A DNA stretch of 64,000 nucleotides from Vibrio europaeus (lineage in GTDB: Bacteria; Pseudomonadota; Gammaproteobacteria; Enterobacterales; Vibrionaceae), in assembly GCF_001695575.1 (NCBI RefSeq), contig NZ_LUAX01000001.1:1550001-1614000 (forward strand), written 5' to 3'. The notes beneath the pieces are model-generated. The model was not told the origin of the DNA and did not search any database. It saw only the letters and a list, made by a program, of their open reading frames with translations. Shown here piece by piece: positions 7,506-15,157 of the stretch (positions are counted from its first letter, which is position 1; every line of letters begins with the position of its first letter). Position numbers and translations under genes: made by a program.

Positions 7506-8246
7506 TTATATATCTTGATTTTCTTCTACACTGCGCAGAATGTAGTCTGTCATCCAAGCTGTGCCTAATAGGCAAATCCATACGACAAACACCGGATTCG
7601 GTACTTCGATATTGGGTGAAACAACCAAGGCGGCAAAGCCAACCGTTGGCAATGTCCAGCAAAGCAGCTTACTCCAACGAAAGGTTTTCAGCTGAGACAA
7701 ACTCTCCATCGAAGCCATGATACCCGTGATACACAAAGCAATTAATGCAGCATAAGAGAGGTCAGCGATCCAGAGCGGTAGAATCAATCCAAGCGCCCAC
7801 CAGCTGTGTTTGTTTGATGGCTTCCAATGTGAAGCTGCCCACCAGATCACGGCAACTGATAGGGTTTGAACGAATGTGACGACTGGCTCTCCTGCTAGCT
7901 TGTCTCCGGCTTGTGTGACCATAATACCTATCAGTAAGGTCGCAACAATTAAGAAGCTGGTGAGAACCACGCCAAGACTACTGCGTCTTGAGAAGGCCAC
8001 CATTAACAAAGGAAATAAGACCCACAAGCTCACTGAAAGTGTGATAGGTTGATGAGGAAGGGTTAATCCATAAGTTGTCATTGCGGCCATTAATACCAAG
8101 CCAACAAGACCGCCTTGAGGGAAAATCCATAATGCAGGGATTACCAAGGCTAATACCGGAATATCGCCTTCACTAATGCTGATAGCTCTAGCACAAACTA
8201 CAGCCAATAGAGTTGTCACTAAGAACTGAAATGTAGAAAATACCAT
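7506..8246 (-). CDS. Polytopic inner-membrane protein of unknown function
   Basis: The protein has 246 residues, almost entirely hydrophobic helices (roughly eight or nine segments), with short polar ends. A good ribosome site (GGAGAGGG) stands before the ATG at 8246. Visible features include ISISEGDIPVLALVIPALWIFPQGG near the N-terminus, a central WWAASHWKP and a C-terminal WMTDYILRSVEE tail. I recognise no transporter signature. It is divergent from the alkyltransferase-like gene, whose start is 49 bases away. Real gene, function unassigned. Confidence 0.75.
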   Translation of the reverse strand: MVFSTFQFLVTTLLAVVCARAISISEGDIPVLALVIPALWIFPQGGLVGLVLMAAMTTYGLTLPHQPITLSVSLWVLFPLLMVAFSRRSSLGVVLTSFLIVATLLIGIMVTQAGDKLAGEPVVTFVQTLSVAVIWWAASHWKPSNKHSWWALGLILPLWIADLSYAALIALCITGIMASMESLSQLKTFRWSKLLCWTLPTVGFAALVVSPNIEVPNPVFVVWICLLGTAWMTDYILRSVEENQDI

Positions 8247-8295
8247 GCCCTCTCCTTATCCATTCCTTGGAAATCTGTACTAGGACACAGTCATT

Positions 8296-8598
8296 ATGGA
8301 CCAGTTTTTAATGCAAATCTTTGCAGTAATTCACCAAATTCCCTTAGGAAAAGTCAGTACTTACGGTGAGATCGCAAAAATGGCGGGTTATCCCGGTTAC
8401 GCACGCCACGTAGGAAAAGCGTTGGGAAACTTACCTGCTGACAGTAAATTGCCTTGGTTTCGTGTGATTAATAGTCAGGGTAAGATTTCACTTAAAGGGC
8501 AAGATTTAGTACGCCAACGTGAAGCGCTGATCGCAGAGGGGATCGAAGTTAGCAACGACGGAAAGGTGAAGTTAAAAAAATATAGATGGCAGCCGTAA
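8296..8598 (+). CDS. Alkyltransferase-like protein (ATL, MGMT family without active Cys)
   Basis: The 100-residue protein covers only the DNA-binding half of O6-alkylguanine-DNA alkyltransferase. It contains IPLGKVSTYGEIAKMAG and GYARHVGKALG, and where true MGMT has PCHRV it reads LPWFRVINSQGKI. Trp replaces the catalytic Cys, the hallmark of ATL proteins such as E. coli YbaZ. ATLs bind O6-alkylguanine lesions and hand them to nucleotide excision repair rather than repairing them directly. In E. coli ybaZ is also close to ybaY and tesB, as here, which supports the assignment. Confidence 0.92.
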   Translation: MDQFLMQIFAVIHQIPLGKVSTYGEIAKMAGYPGYARHVGKALGNLPADSKLPWFRVINSQGKISLKGQDLVRQREALIAEGIEVSNDGKVKLKKYRWQP

Positions 8599-8630
8599 CG
8601 CTACCACCTTGTCTATTGAGGTTTGCTTAC

Positions 8631-9059
8631 CTAGTGACGCACTCCAACAAGACGTAAATCCACCTTGCTTGTCTTATCAGCATCCGTGATCACTGGGTAA
8701 ATGGTATCAGTGATAAAGCGCAGCTTACCATTCACTTCGATACGAGCACTGACACTATAACGGTGGCGTGGATCAATCTTTGAGGTATGGTAAGCCAAAT
8801 CAAACTCAAACGGCGATTGCGCGCCATTGGTCTCAAAGCGGTGTTTAGCAATAACCTTAGCAGGAGCATCTGCCAAAGAGACATCTTGCAAAGTCACGGT
8901 AATCAATGAGCCTTTTGGCAATGCAATTCGCTCTCGGTAAGAGACGGTTCCTGTCACGCTTTCGACTTTGTTTTGTGATTGAGTCGTCTCGGCAGATTGG
9001 CAGCCCACAAGTACTAAACCTAGTACTGCTGTAGCAACTAGCGCGAATATTTTCTTCAT
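8631..9059 (-). CDS. YbaY-family lipoprotein
   Basis: The protein has 142 residues. A signal peptide ends in a lipobox (LVLVGC, Cys at about 20), so it is lipid-anchored. The mature part matches the YbaY (type III secretion system pilotin-like) domain: GTVSYRERIALPKGSLITVTLQDVSLADAPA and later HRYSVSARIEVNGKLRFITDT. Function in the cell is poorly known; related domains act as small outer-membrane pilotin-like lipoproteins. It is convergent with the ATL gene and divergent from tesB. Confidence 0.88.
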   Translation of the reverse strand: MKKIFALVATAVLGLVLVGCQSAETTQSQNKVESVTGTVSYRERIALPKGSLITVTLQDVSLADAPAKVIAKHRFETNGAQSPFEFDLAYHTSKIDPRHRYSVSARIEVNGKLRFITDTIYPVITDADKTSKVDLRLVGVRH

Positions 9060-9253
9060 TGAATACTCTCTTAACTTATTCGATTTTCGAGAATTATAAG
9101 TAGCCTCTATTAGCTTGTCATTGCAATTCGATGATTATTGACAAGACTTTAACTATGTTGAGTTTTGCCTGACATAGAAATCAAACAACTGTTTTATTTG
9201 TCACTAAAGCGGGTAAAATGCCACCTAGATACAAAGAATATAAGGTAGAGAAA

Positions 9254-10114
9254 ATGAGTAAACCTCTAAGTGAATTGCTGGACTTGCTCCAACTTGAAAA
9301 GCTAGAAGAGGGCCTGTTTCGAGGCCAAAGTGAAAACTTAGGGCTTCCTCAAGTCTATGGCGGTCAAGTGATAGGCCAAGCCTTATCAGCAGCGCGTTAT
9401 ACCGTTGATGCAGACCGTACTGTTCACTCGTTCCATAGTTACTTCCTCTACCCTGGTGATCCTGAAAAACCGATTATCTATGACGTAGAAAATCTACGTG
9501 ATGGACGCAGTTTTAGTACGCGCCGTGTTAAAGCCATTCAAAATGGTCGCCCGATTTTCTACTTAACCGCGTCTTACCACGGTGAAGCTCCGGGGTTTGA
9601 GCACCAAAACACCATGCCTGATATTCCGGGGCCTGAAAACTATGCCTCAGAGTCAGAGTTAGCGGAACGTATTGCTGACTTTTTACCAGAAAAACTAAAG
9701 AAGACCTTCTGTGGTGAAAAGCCAATTGAAATGCGTCCTGTCACTGTCGTTAATCCTCTAAAGCCACAGAAAGTCGAAGCAAAACAGTATCTGTGGATTA
9801 GAGCAAACGGAGAGATGCCAGATAATCAATTGATCCATCAGTACTTGCTTGGCTATGCCTCTGACTGGGGTTTCTTAGTGACTGCTCTTCACCCTCACGG
9901 CGTCTCTTTAATGACTCCGAAATTCCAAGTCGCCACTATCGATCACTCGATCTGGTTCCACCGCCCATTCAAGATGGACGAGTGGTTGTTGTATGTCATT
10001 GAAAGCCCAACTGCGAGCAATACGCGTGGTCTAGTGCGTGGTGAGATTTACAATCGCAATGGTGATTTGGTCGCCTCTGCGGTACAAGAAGGCGTCATGC
10101 GCTTTACTCAGTAG
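9254..10114 (+). CDS. tesB: Acyl-CoA thioesterase II
   Basis: The protein is 286 residues, the same length as E. coli TesB, when started at the ATG at 9254, preceded by AAGGTAGAG. An upstream start at 9218 would add 12 residues not typical of the family. It shows the double hot-dog layout: [28 protein letters not shown] near the N-terminus, [26 protein letters not shown], then [27 protein letters not shown] and [26 protein letters not shown]. TesB hydrolyses medium- and long-chain acyl-CoA to fatty acid and CoA in the cytosol. It is a single gene divergent from ybaY. Confidence 0.96.
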   Translation: MSKPLSELLDLLQLEKLEEGLFRGQSENLGLPQVYGGQVIGQALSAARYTVDADRTVHSFHSYFLYPGDPEKPIIYDVENLRDGRSFSTRRVKAIQNGRPIFYLTASYHGEAPGFEHQNTMPDIPGPENYASESELAERIADFLPEKLKKTFCGEKPIEMRPVTVVNPLKPQKVEAKQYLWIRANGEMPDNQLIHQYLLGYASDWGFLVTALHPHGVSLMTPKFQVATIDHSIWFHRPFKMDEWLLYVIESPTASNTRGLVRGEIYNRNGDLVASAVQEGVMRFTQ

Positions 10115-10154
10115 ACTCTTCCCTCTCAAGATCAGCCTCCTAACGGAGGCATTT

Positions 10155-11186
10155 TCAATGTGTATGTCCATGTGACCGTTCAATGCTAAAGCCACTAAAG
10201 CTGGTATCAACACTAGCTTTAAAACAGTTGATCACCCAAGGGAATGCGTCGGTAACGTAATAGCCGTACTGACCGTTCACCGTCATGCCGTTACATTCAT
10301 CGAGGTCCCCCAGCGCTGCTGAGTACTCCCAATCTCCGCGAAACTGTCCGTCATAATTGCTGCTCGCAACGTTGCCACCCACAACGGGAGCCGTATAACT
10401 TCCTACATCAACACGAGCCCCCGTTTTCAAGCGGTAGCTGGAAGTCGCTTTACGAACCTGACTGGTTGAACTATCTACAAAACAACTGCCATAAATTGGG
10501 AACCCATCAGCGGCAAAGCCAATCACTGGAGAGGCTTCTCCGCCCGCGCAATCCTGGACAAACATAGCGACAGGATTGCCGTGATAGTGATACTCCCCAG
10601 TAGGCTGTACATGTGCATTGTGAATATCGGTACCAAAGCCGTTTAGAGACGACATCGGATCGTAGCGCCATGGATTGTTGATTTCACTTTGACCACAACC
10701 CGTACGTTCATCACCGACACCGTAGCAAGCCGCCGCCAACAGATCGACTTTCACGCCGTTAAGCAGAACCGCTTCTGACGTCCCTAAGCTTAACGCGGTA
10801 GTTGAACCTGCAAAGCTTGGGGAAGCGGTGAACTCATAATGTGTAGATTGCTCAGACACGTTGGTGGCAAATGAAGCCGTCACATCATTGAAGTCATGGT
10901 TAGGAATCGCATTCGACTGAACAATGCACTTGCTACCGCTCGACGTGATCTGCGTTTGACCGGTATAGATGAGTGAGCGTTGGATGTCATTCACGGTAGA
11001 AAAAAAGGTACCCAGATATTGTTGGCAATCACCTGAAAGATTGGTAAATAAAAGGTTAGTGATGTTATTGCCTGATACCGAAGGCGTTGATGTGGTGCTG
11101 CTTGAGTCATCTCCGCCATTGCAACCACTAAGTAGCGTCACTGCAATGGCTAAACTCAAGACATGAGTTGATGGTAATGCTGACAT
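10155..11186 (-). CDS. YHYH-domain lipoprotein
   Basis: The protein has 343 residues from the ATG at 11186, which has AAGGA seven bases upstream; an ATG nine bases earlier overlaps that site. The signal peptide ends LLSGC, a lipobox, followed by a Ser/Thr linker. The core carries NAHVQPTGEYHYHGNP, the motif for which YHYH proteins are named. Downstream are PVIGFAADGFPIYG and LDECNGMTVNGQYGYYVTDAFPW, also family features. The His-rich motif suggests metal binding, but the biochemical role is not established. The C-terminus ends with ERSHGHTH, another His cluster. It is expected to be on the outer or inner membrane facing the periplasm or surface. Confidence 0.85.
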   Translation of the reverse strand: MSALPSTHVLSLAIAVTLLSGCNGGDDSSSTTSTPSVSGNNITNLLFTNLSGDCQQYLGTFFSTVNDIQRSLIYTGQTQITSSGSKCIVQSNAIPNHDFNDVTASFATNVSEQSTHYEFTASPSFAGSTTALSLGTSEAVLLNGVKVDLLAAACYGVGDERTGCGQSEINNPWRYDPMSSLNGFGTDIHNAHVQPTGEYHYHGNPVAMFVQDCAGGEASPVIGFAADGFPIYGSCFVDSSTSQVRKATSSYRLKTGARVDVGSYTAPVVGGNVASSNYDGQFRGDWEYSAALGDLDECNGMTVNGQYGYYVTDAFPWVINCFKASVDTSFSGFSIERSHGHTH

Positions 11187-11283
11187 TTCATTCATCCTTG
11201 TTATGTGTATTTACTGTCAGATTAGTCACACTTAACAAGTTTCAAAAGGAGCTTTACTTGGCTTTACCCTGCCATACACTTCT

Positions 11284-11751
11284 TTACGTATGGCATATTG
11301 GAAGGGCTGTGGTGTATTTAAGCGGTTCCATGGCAAAGGTAGAGGTCACGTTAGAAATACCTTCGACGGAATTCACCAGTTTTTTATAAAAATGATCAAA
11401 GCACTGCATATCTTTAACCAACACTTTCATCATGTAGTCATACTCTCCCGCCATGCGGTAGAACTCCATCACTTCAGGAAACTCTGACGCAGTGGATACA
11501 AACTGGCTATACCACTCGTGAGAATGGTCGCTCGTCTTAACTAACACAAACGCAGTGAATGACAGATCGAGCTTTTCTGGGTTAAGCAAGGCGACTCGTT
11601 TTTGAATGACTCCCGCTTCCTCAAGCTTTTTCAGCCGCTTCCAACATGGTGTCGTGGTTAGATTAACCGCTTCTGCGAGGTCGTTAAGAGACAAGGTCGC
11701 ATCGTTTTGCAATAGATCGAGCATCTTGCGGTCAATTTTATCAATATCCAT
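11284..11751 (-). CDS. Lrp/AsnC-family regulator divergent from PLP enzyme
   Basis: The protein has 155 residues from ATG 11751; the longer frame to 11952 would overlap the divergent gene and adds no domain. The N-terminal helix-turn-helix, [46 protein letters not shown], is followed by an AsnC/RAM ligand domain with [17 protein letters not shown] and [20 protein letters not shown]. Divergent placement beside a cysteine-synthase-like enzyme resembles cysteine-responsive pairs such as CcdR/CcdA of Pantoea or DecR-type regulators. The inducer is inferred, not shown. It probably autoregulates across the 123-bp shared intergenic region. Confidence 0.9.
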   Translation of the reverse strand: MDIDKIDRKMLDLLQNDATLSLNDLAEAVNLTTTPCWKRLKKLEEAGVIQKRVALLNPEKLDLSFTAFVLVKTSDHSHEWYSQFVSTASEFPEVMEFYRMAGEYDYMMKVLVKDMQCFDHFYKKLVNSVEGISNVTSTFAMEPLKYTTALPICHT

Positions 11752-11874
11752 ATCCACACACTTCTCAAAATAGAAAATTTTTCTCCATATTAAGCAAAAC
11801 GCAATAAAATAGGCAAAGCTTTTCTCTCTACAAATAGGTAAATTAACCTCATACCGATTTGAAGGAGAACCTCT

Positions 11875-12942
11875 ATGTGTACTGATCATAACTGGATTAA
11901 CAATGCAGTTCGTAAAATCGAAGCCGATTACCAACGCAGCGCAGATACTCATTTAATCAAGCTTGATCTTCCAAGCCTTGAAGGGATCGACGTCTATCTG
12001 AAAGATGAAAGTACGCATCCAACGGGTTCTCTAAAACACCGCTTAGCTCGCTCTCTGTTCCTGTATGCCATTTGTAATGGCTGGGTAGGACCAGAAACAA
12101 CGATCATCGAGTCATCTTCAGGCAGTACTGCCGTCTCAGAAGCGTACTTTGCTCGCTTACTTGGTCTGCCTTTTATTGCTGTGATGCCAAAGTCGACAGC
12201 GCGTAAGAAAATCGAGCAGATCGAATTTTACGGTGGTCAAGCTCACCTTGTAGATCGCTCAGATCAGATTTATGCCGAGTCACACCACCTAGCAAAAGAG
12301 TTAAATGGTCACTATATGGATCAGTTTACCTACGCTGAACGAGCAACCGACTGGCGCGGTAACAACAACATTGCCAACTCTATTTTCAGTCAGATGGAAA
12401 TGGAAGATCACTCAGTGCCCGCTTGGATCGTGATGAGCCCAGGGACCGGTGGCACATCTGCGACTATTGGCCGTTTCATTCGTTACCAGCAACACGATAC
12501 CAAGTTATGTGTAGTCGATCCTGAAAACTCGGTGTTCCACGACTACTTCAAAACAGGTGATAAGAGTTTAACCGGTAATAGTGGAAGCAAAATTGAAGGC
12601 ATAGGCCGCCCTCGCGTAGAGCCTAGCTTTATTCCTGGCGTCGTTGATGAGATGCGCACCATTCCAGATGCTGCATCAGTCGCAACCGCGCACTGGCTTG
12701 AGAAAATTCTAGGTCGTAAGGTGGGTGCTTCTACCGGTACAAACCTTTACGGTGTTCTTCAACTTGCCAGCGAAATGAAAGCGCGTGGAGAAAAAGGGTC
12801 AATCGTTACTCTGCTATGTGATAGCGGTGAACGTTACTTAGATACTTACTATAACGCAGAGTGGGTTAAAGAGAATATTGGTGACACGCAGCCATACTCT
12901 ATCAAGCTAGAACAGTTTGAAACGACAGGCCAAATTAGCTAA
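11875..12942 (+). CDS. PLP-dependent cysteine synthase/desulfhydrase-family enzyme
   Basis: The protein has 355 residues with an AAGGAG ribosome site. It is a fold-type II pyridoxal-phosphate enzyme: [13 protein letters not shown] contains the Schiff-base Lys, [15 protein letters not shown] is the substrate-binding loop, [13 protein letters not shown] is the phosphate-binding loop, and [13 protein letters not shown] is near the C-terminus. The sequence deviates from CysK (SLKH instead of SVKD), so it is more likely a cysteine desulfhydrase or related beta-eliminase than a synthase. The divergent Lrp regulator supports amino-acid-induced expression, possibly for cysteine detoxification. A strong terminator follows. 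Confidence 0.85.
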   Translation: MCTDHNWINNAVRKIEADYQRSADTHLIKLDLPSLEGIDVYLKDESTHPTGSLKHRLARSLFLYAICNGWVGPETTIIESSSGSTAVSEAYFARLLGLPFIAVMPKSTARKKIEQIEFYGGQAHLVDRSDQIYAESHHLAKELNGHYMDQFTYAERATDWRGNNNIANSIFSQMEMEDHSVPAWIVMSPGTGGTSATIGRFIRYQQHDTKLCVVDPENSVFHDYFKTGDKSLTGNSGSKIEGIGRPRVEPSFIPGVVDEMRTIPDAASVATAHWLEKILGRKVGASTGTNLYGVLQLASEMKARGEKGSIVTLLCDSGERYLDTYYNAEWVKENIGDTQPYSIKLEQFETTGQIS

Positions 12943-12975
12943 TTGAAAGTGATACCTACCCTGTATAAGGCTAAC

Positions 12976-13007
12976 AAAAAACCGCCACTCGTTGAGGGGC
13001 GGTTTTT
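12976..13007 (+). terminator. Intrinsic terminator after the PLP enzyme
   Basis: Stem ACCGCC / GGCGGT with adjoining A and T runs (AAAAAACCGCC...GGCGGTTTTT). It lies between convergent genes and can serve both directions. Confidence 0.85.
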
Positions 13008-13035
13008 ATTTATCTAGGGTCTGTGGGCCTAACGA

Positions 13036-13356
13036 TTACTTCTTGTTTTGACGCGCTTCAAATGCAGCTAATTGCTCTGGCGTCGCTTTCGGCTGATGGT
13101 TTTGCTTCCACTCATCGTAAGTCATGCCGTAAACACGTTCGCGAGCATCATCAATGTCTAGCTCTAAGCCCTGCGTTTCCGCCTCAGCTTTGTACCACTT
13201 ACTGAAACAGTTACGACAGAAGCCTGCCAAAATCATTAGATCGATATTTTGCACATCTTTGTTGTCATCTAGATGTGTAAGCAGACGACGAAACACCGCT
13301 GCGTCTAATTTATCTTGCTCTTCTTGGGATAGATTTTTGTATTTAAATTCAGCCAC
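13036..13356 (-). CDS. DUF1244-family protein (GTG start)
   Basis: The protein has 106 residues, starting at GTG 13356 with AAGGTAAG upstream. It matches the DUF1244 family: AAVFRRLLTHLDDNKDVQNIDLMILAGFCRNCFSKWY, with the conserved FCRNC pair of cysteines, then YGMTYDEWK and a charged tail. Members are short cytosolic proteins of unknown function. No partner is evident; the gene stands alone between terminators. Confidence 0.88.
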   Translation of the reverse strand: MAEFKYKNLSQEEQDKLDAAVFRRLLTHLDDNKDVQNIDLMILAGFCRNCFSKWYKAEAETQGLELDIDDARERVYGMTYDEWKQNHQPKATPEQLAAFEARQNKK

Positions 13357-13432
13357 TTTACTTACCTTCTCATCATTTATTCGTTGTTTTTGTTCTAGGA
13401 TTGTATCAGCCTATTCAGAGTAACCTCAATAC

Positions 13433-13465
13433 AAAAACGCCCGAGCAAAATGCTCAGGCGTTTTT
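13433..13465 (-). terminator. Bidirectional terminator upstream of DUF1244 gene
   Basis: AAAAACGCC ... GGCGTTTTT stem with inner GAGCAAAATGCTC hairpin. It lies just past the stop of the Tim44-like gene on the minus strand, so it terminates that gene. Confidence 0.85.
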
Positions 13466-13480
13466 CGTGTTCAAAGCTGA

Positions 13481-14365
13481 TTAAGCTTGAATACCAACAA
13501 TTAACCAAGGTGCGTTTGGTGCAGTTAAATCACGCTCTAAGTGCCATACGTCGGTAATATCTTCTTCGATACCTTCAACTGCGTCACGGTAACGTCCGCT
13601 AAACTGAAGGCTTAGCTGAGCTTTGCTCGCATCGTGATCCGCACGTACAATCTCGGCATCAACATACATCACATCAGTGTGCTGCTCACCTTCAAGCTTA
13701 GCGCGCTCTGAGATCAGATCTTGGTACAAGCTTGGCGATACGTATTCTTCAATCGTTTCAAGTTGATTGTGGTTCCAAGCACCTTGCAAAATACGGTAGT
13801 GCTCACGAGAACCATTAACGAAAGCCGCTTGGTCAAAACCTGGTGGGTAGTTATGCGGCACATCTGTTTGTGCACCAAAACCGAAACCACCCGTTTGAGT
13901 ACCACTGTTTTGTGGCTGTTCAAAGTTGTGAACATTAGGTTGTTCAAACTTAGGCGCAGAAGAACCACCAAACGCAGGTTGTTGGCGATTCTGATTCATG
14001 CTGCCCTGCTTAGCACCAAGCATGCCACGCATCAGTTTAAAGATAACAAATGCAATCAGGCCCATGATAAGAATATCCATAAACTGGATACCTTCAAATG
14101 CACCACCAAAGAAGGCAGCAAGTAGGCCACCTGCGAGTAAACCACCTAGCAGGCCGCCCATCAAACCTTTTTTGCTTGAGCTTTGCGTTTTACCCGCTTG
14201 GTCTTTACCAATAGAGTTTGTGTTTTGCTGTTGCTGCTTAGGCGCTGGCGCCGTTTTGAAGCTCTTGCCGAACGATTTACCGCCGCCAAACTTCTTCGCT
14301 TCTGCTACTGGCGTAATCGCAACGGATACCATCAGTAGAGCAACAAGGGAAAAGAGTCGTTTCAT
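13481..14365 (-). CDS. Tim44-like domain protein, secreted or membrane-anchored
   Basis: The protein has 294 residues. A signal peptide (LFSLVALLMVSVAITPVAEAKK) precedes a Gly/Lys/Gln-rich low-complexity linker (KKFGGGKSFGKSFK). A Gly-rich hydrophobic stretch (KGLMGGLLGGLLAGGLLAAFFGG) and a second helix (IMGLIAFVIFKLM) follow. The C-terminal ~110 residues form the Tim44/MRPL45-type domain (REHYRILQGAWNHNQLETIEEYVSPSLYQDL ... GRYRDAVEGIEEDITDVWHLER). Bacterial members are conserved envelope proteins whose role is not established. A good AAGGAAG site precedes the start. Confidence 0.85.
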   Translation of the reverse strand: MKRLFSLVALLMVSVAITPVAEAKKFGGGKSFGKSFKTAPAPKQQQQNTNSIGKDQAGKTQSSSKKGLMGGLLGGLLAGGLLAAFFGGAFEGIQFMDILIMGLIAFVIFKLMRGMLGAKQGSMNQNRQQPAFGGSSAPKFEQPNVHNFEQPQNSGTQTGGFGFGAQTDVPHNYPPGFDQAAFVNGSREHYRILQGAWNHNQLETIEEYVSPSLYQDLISERAKLEGEQHTDVMYVDAEIVRADHDASKAQLSLQFSGRYRDAVEGIEEDITDVWHLERDLTAPNAPWLIVGIQA

Positions 14366-14530
14366 ATTCTTCCTTTGAGGTTCCTGTCAAGGTTATAAAC
14401 TTATACTTATTACACTATATTAACTCTAGCAGCCCCATATTCAAACCAAAACGTCTCCGACACATGTATCAGAATATTGCAAATAACCCATGCGGTTGTT
14501 GACGATATGGGTAGAGGCTCATTAGAATAT

Positions 14531-14543
14531 TGAACATTGTTCA
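14531..14543. promoter_or_regulatory. Palindromic operator candidate for the TetR gene
   Basis: TGAACATTGTTCA is a perfect 13-bp palindrome ending 17 bases before the TetR ATG. TetR-type repressors commonly bind such sites in their own promoter, so autoregulation is likely. Its position also argues against the TTG start at 14530, which would put it inside the coding region. Confidence 0.6.
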
Positions 14544-14559
14544 TTTTAGATTACTCACC

Positions 14560-15150
14560 ATGGCCCGAAGAAACGATCATACGCGAGAAGAACTTATCGC
14601 GCTTACGCTAAACACTGTTAAAGAATTTTTGGCAAGCAACACTTATCATGAGTTGAGCTTGCGAAAGATAGCGACAATGATCGGCTATGTTCCAAGTACT
14701 TTAGTGAATGTCTTTGGCAGCTATAACCTATTACTACTTCACGCTGTGGCTCAAACCCTAGATGAACTTTCGGAAGAAGCGAAAGAAGTGGTTTCTCAGT
14801 GCCAAGACCCTAAATCAGCGCTGTATGAACTCGCTTACTGTTATCATGATTTTGCTCAGCACCACCCACATCGCTGGCAGTTAATCTTTGAGCACAATAT
14901 GAATGGTGAAACGCTGCCAGAATGGCAAGCCCAGCGCATTGATTCCATGACAGGCATGCTTGAGCAACTATTGCAATTGATTGGACCAGAGCGCAGTCAA
15001 GCGGAAGTGCTTCAAGCAAGTCGTGTATTATGGTCTGGTGTTCATGGTATTACGCTGTTAAGTGTCGACGATAAATTCTTCGCTGCTGAACCGATTGATG
15101 GAAAAGAGCTGATCGAAAACCTACTCTGTAATTATTTGAGCAACTGGTGA
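14560..15150 (+). CDS. TetR-family transcriptional regulator
   Basis: The protein has 196 residues from ATG 14560. N-terminal helix-turn-helix: TREELIALTLNTVKEFLASNTYHELSLRKIATMIGYVPSTLVNVFGSYNLLLLHAVAQT. The C-terminal part resembles the WHG-type TetR ligand domain (HPHRWQLIFEHN ... VLWSGVHGITLL). It is followed after seven bases by the LplT-PlsC fusion gene, so it most likely regulates that gene and itself through the upstream palindrome. The effector may be a lipid-like molecule by context; that is inference. Confidence 0.9.
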   Translation: MARRNDHTREELIALTLNTVKEFLASNTYHELSLRKIATMIGYVPSTLVNVFGSYNLLLLHAVAQTLDELSEEAKEVVSQCQDPKSALYELAYCYHDFAQHHPHRWQLIFEHNMNGETLPEWQAQRIDSMTGMLEQLLQLIGPERSQAEVLQASRVLWSGVHGITLLSVDDKFFAAEPIDGKELIENLLCNYLSNW

Positions 15151-15157
15151 TCTGCGA

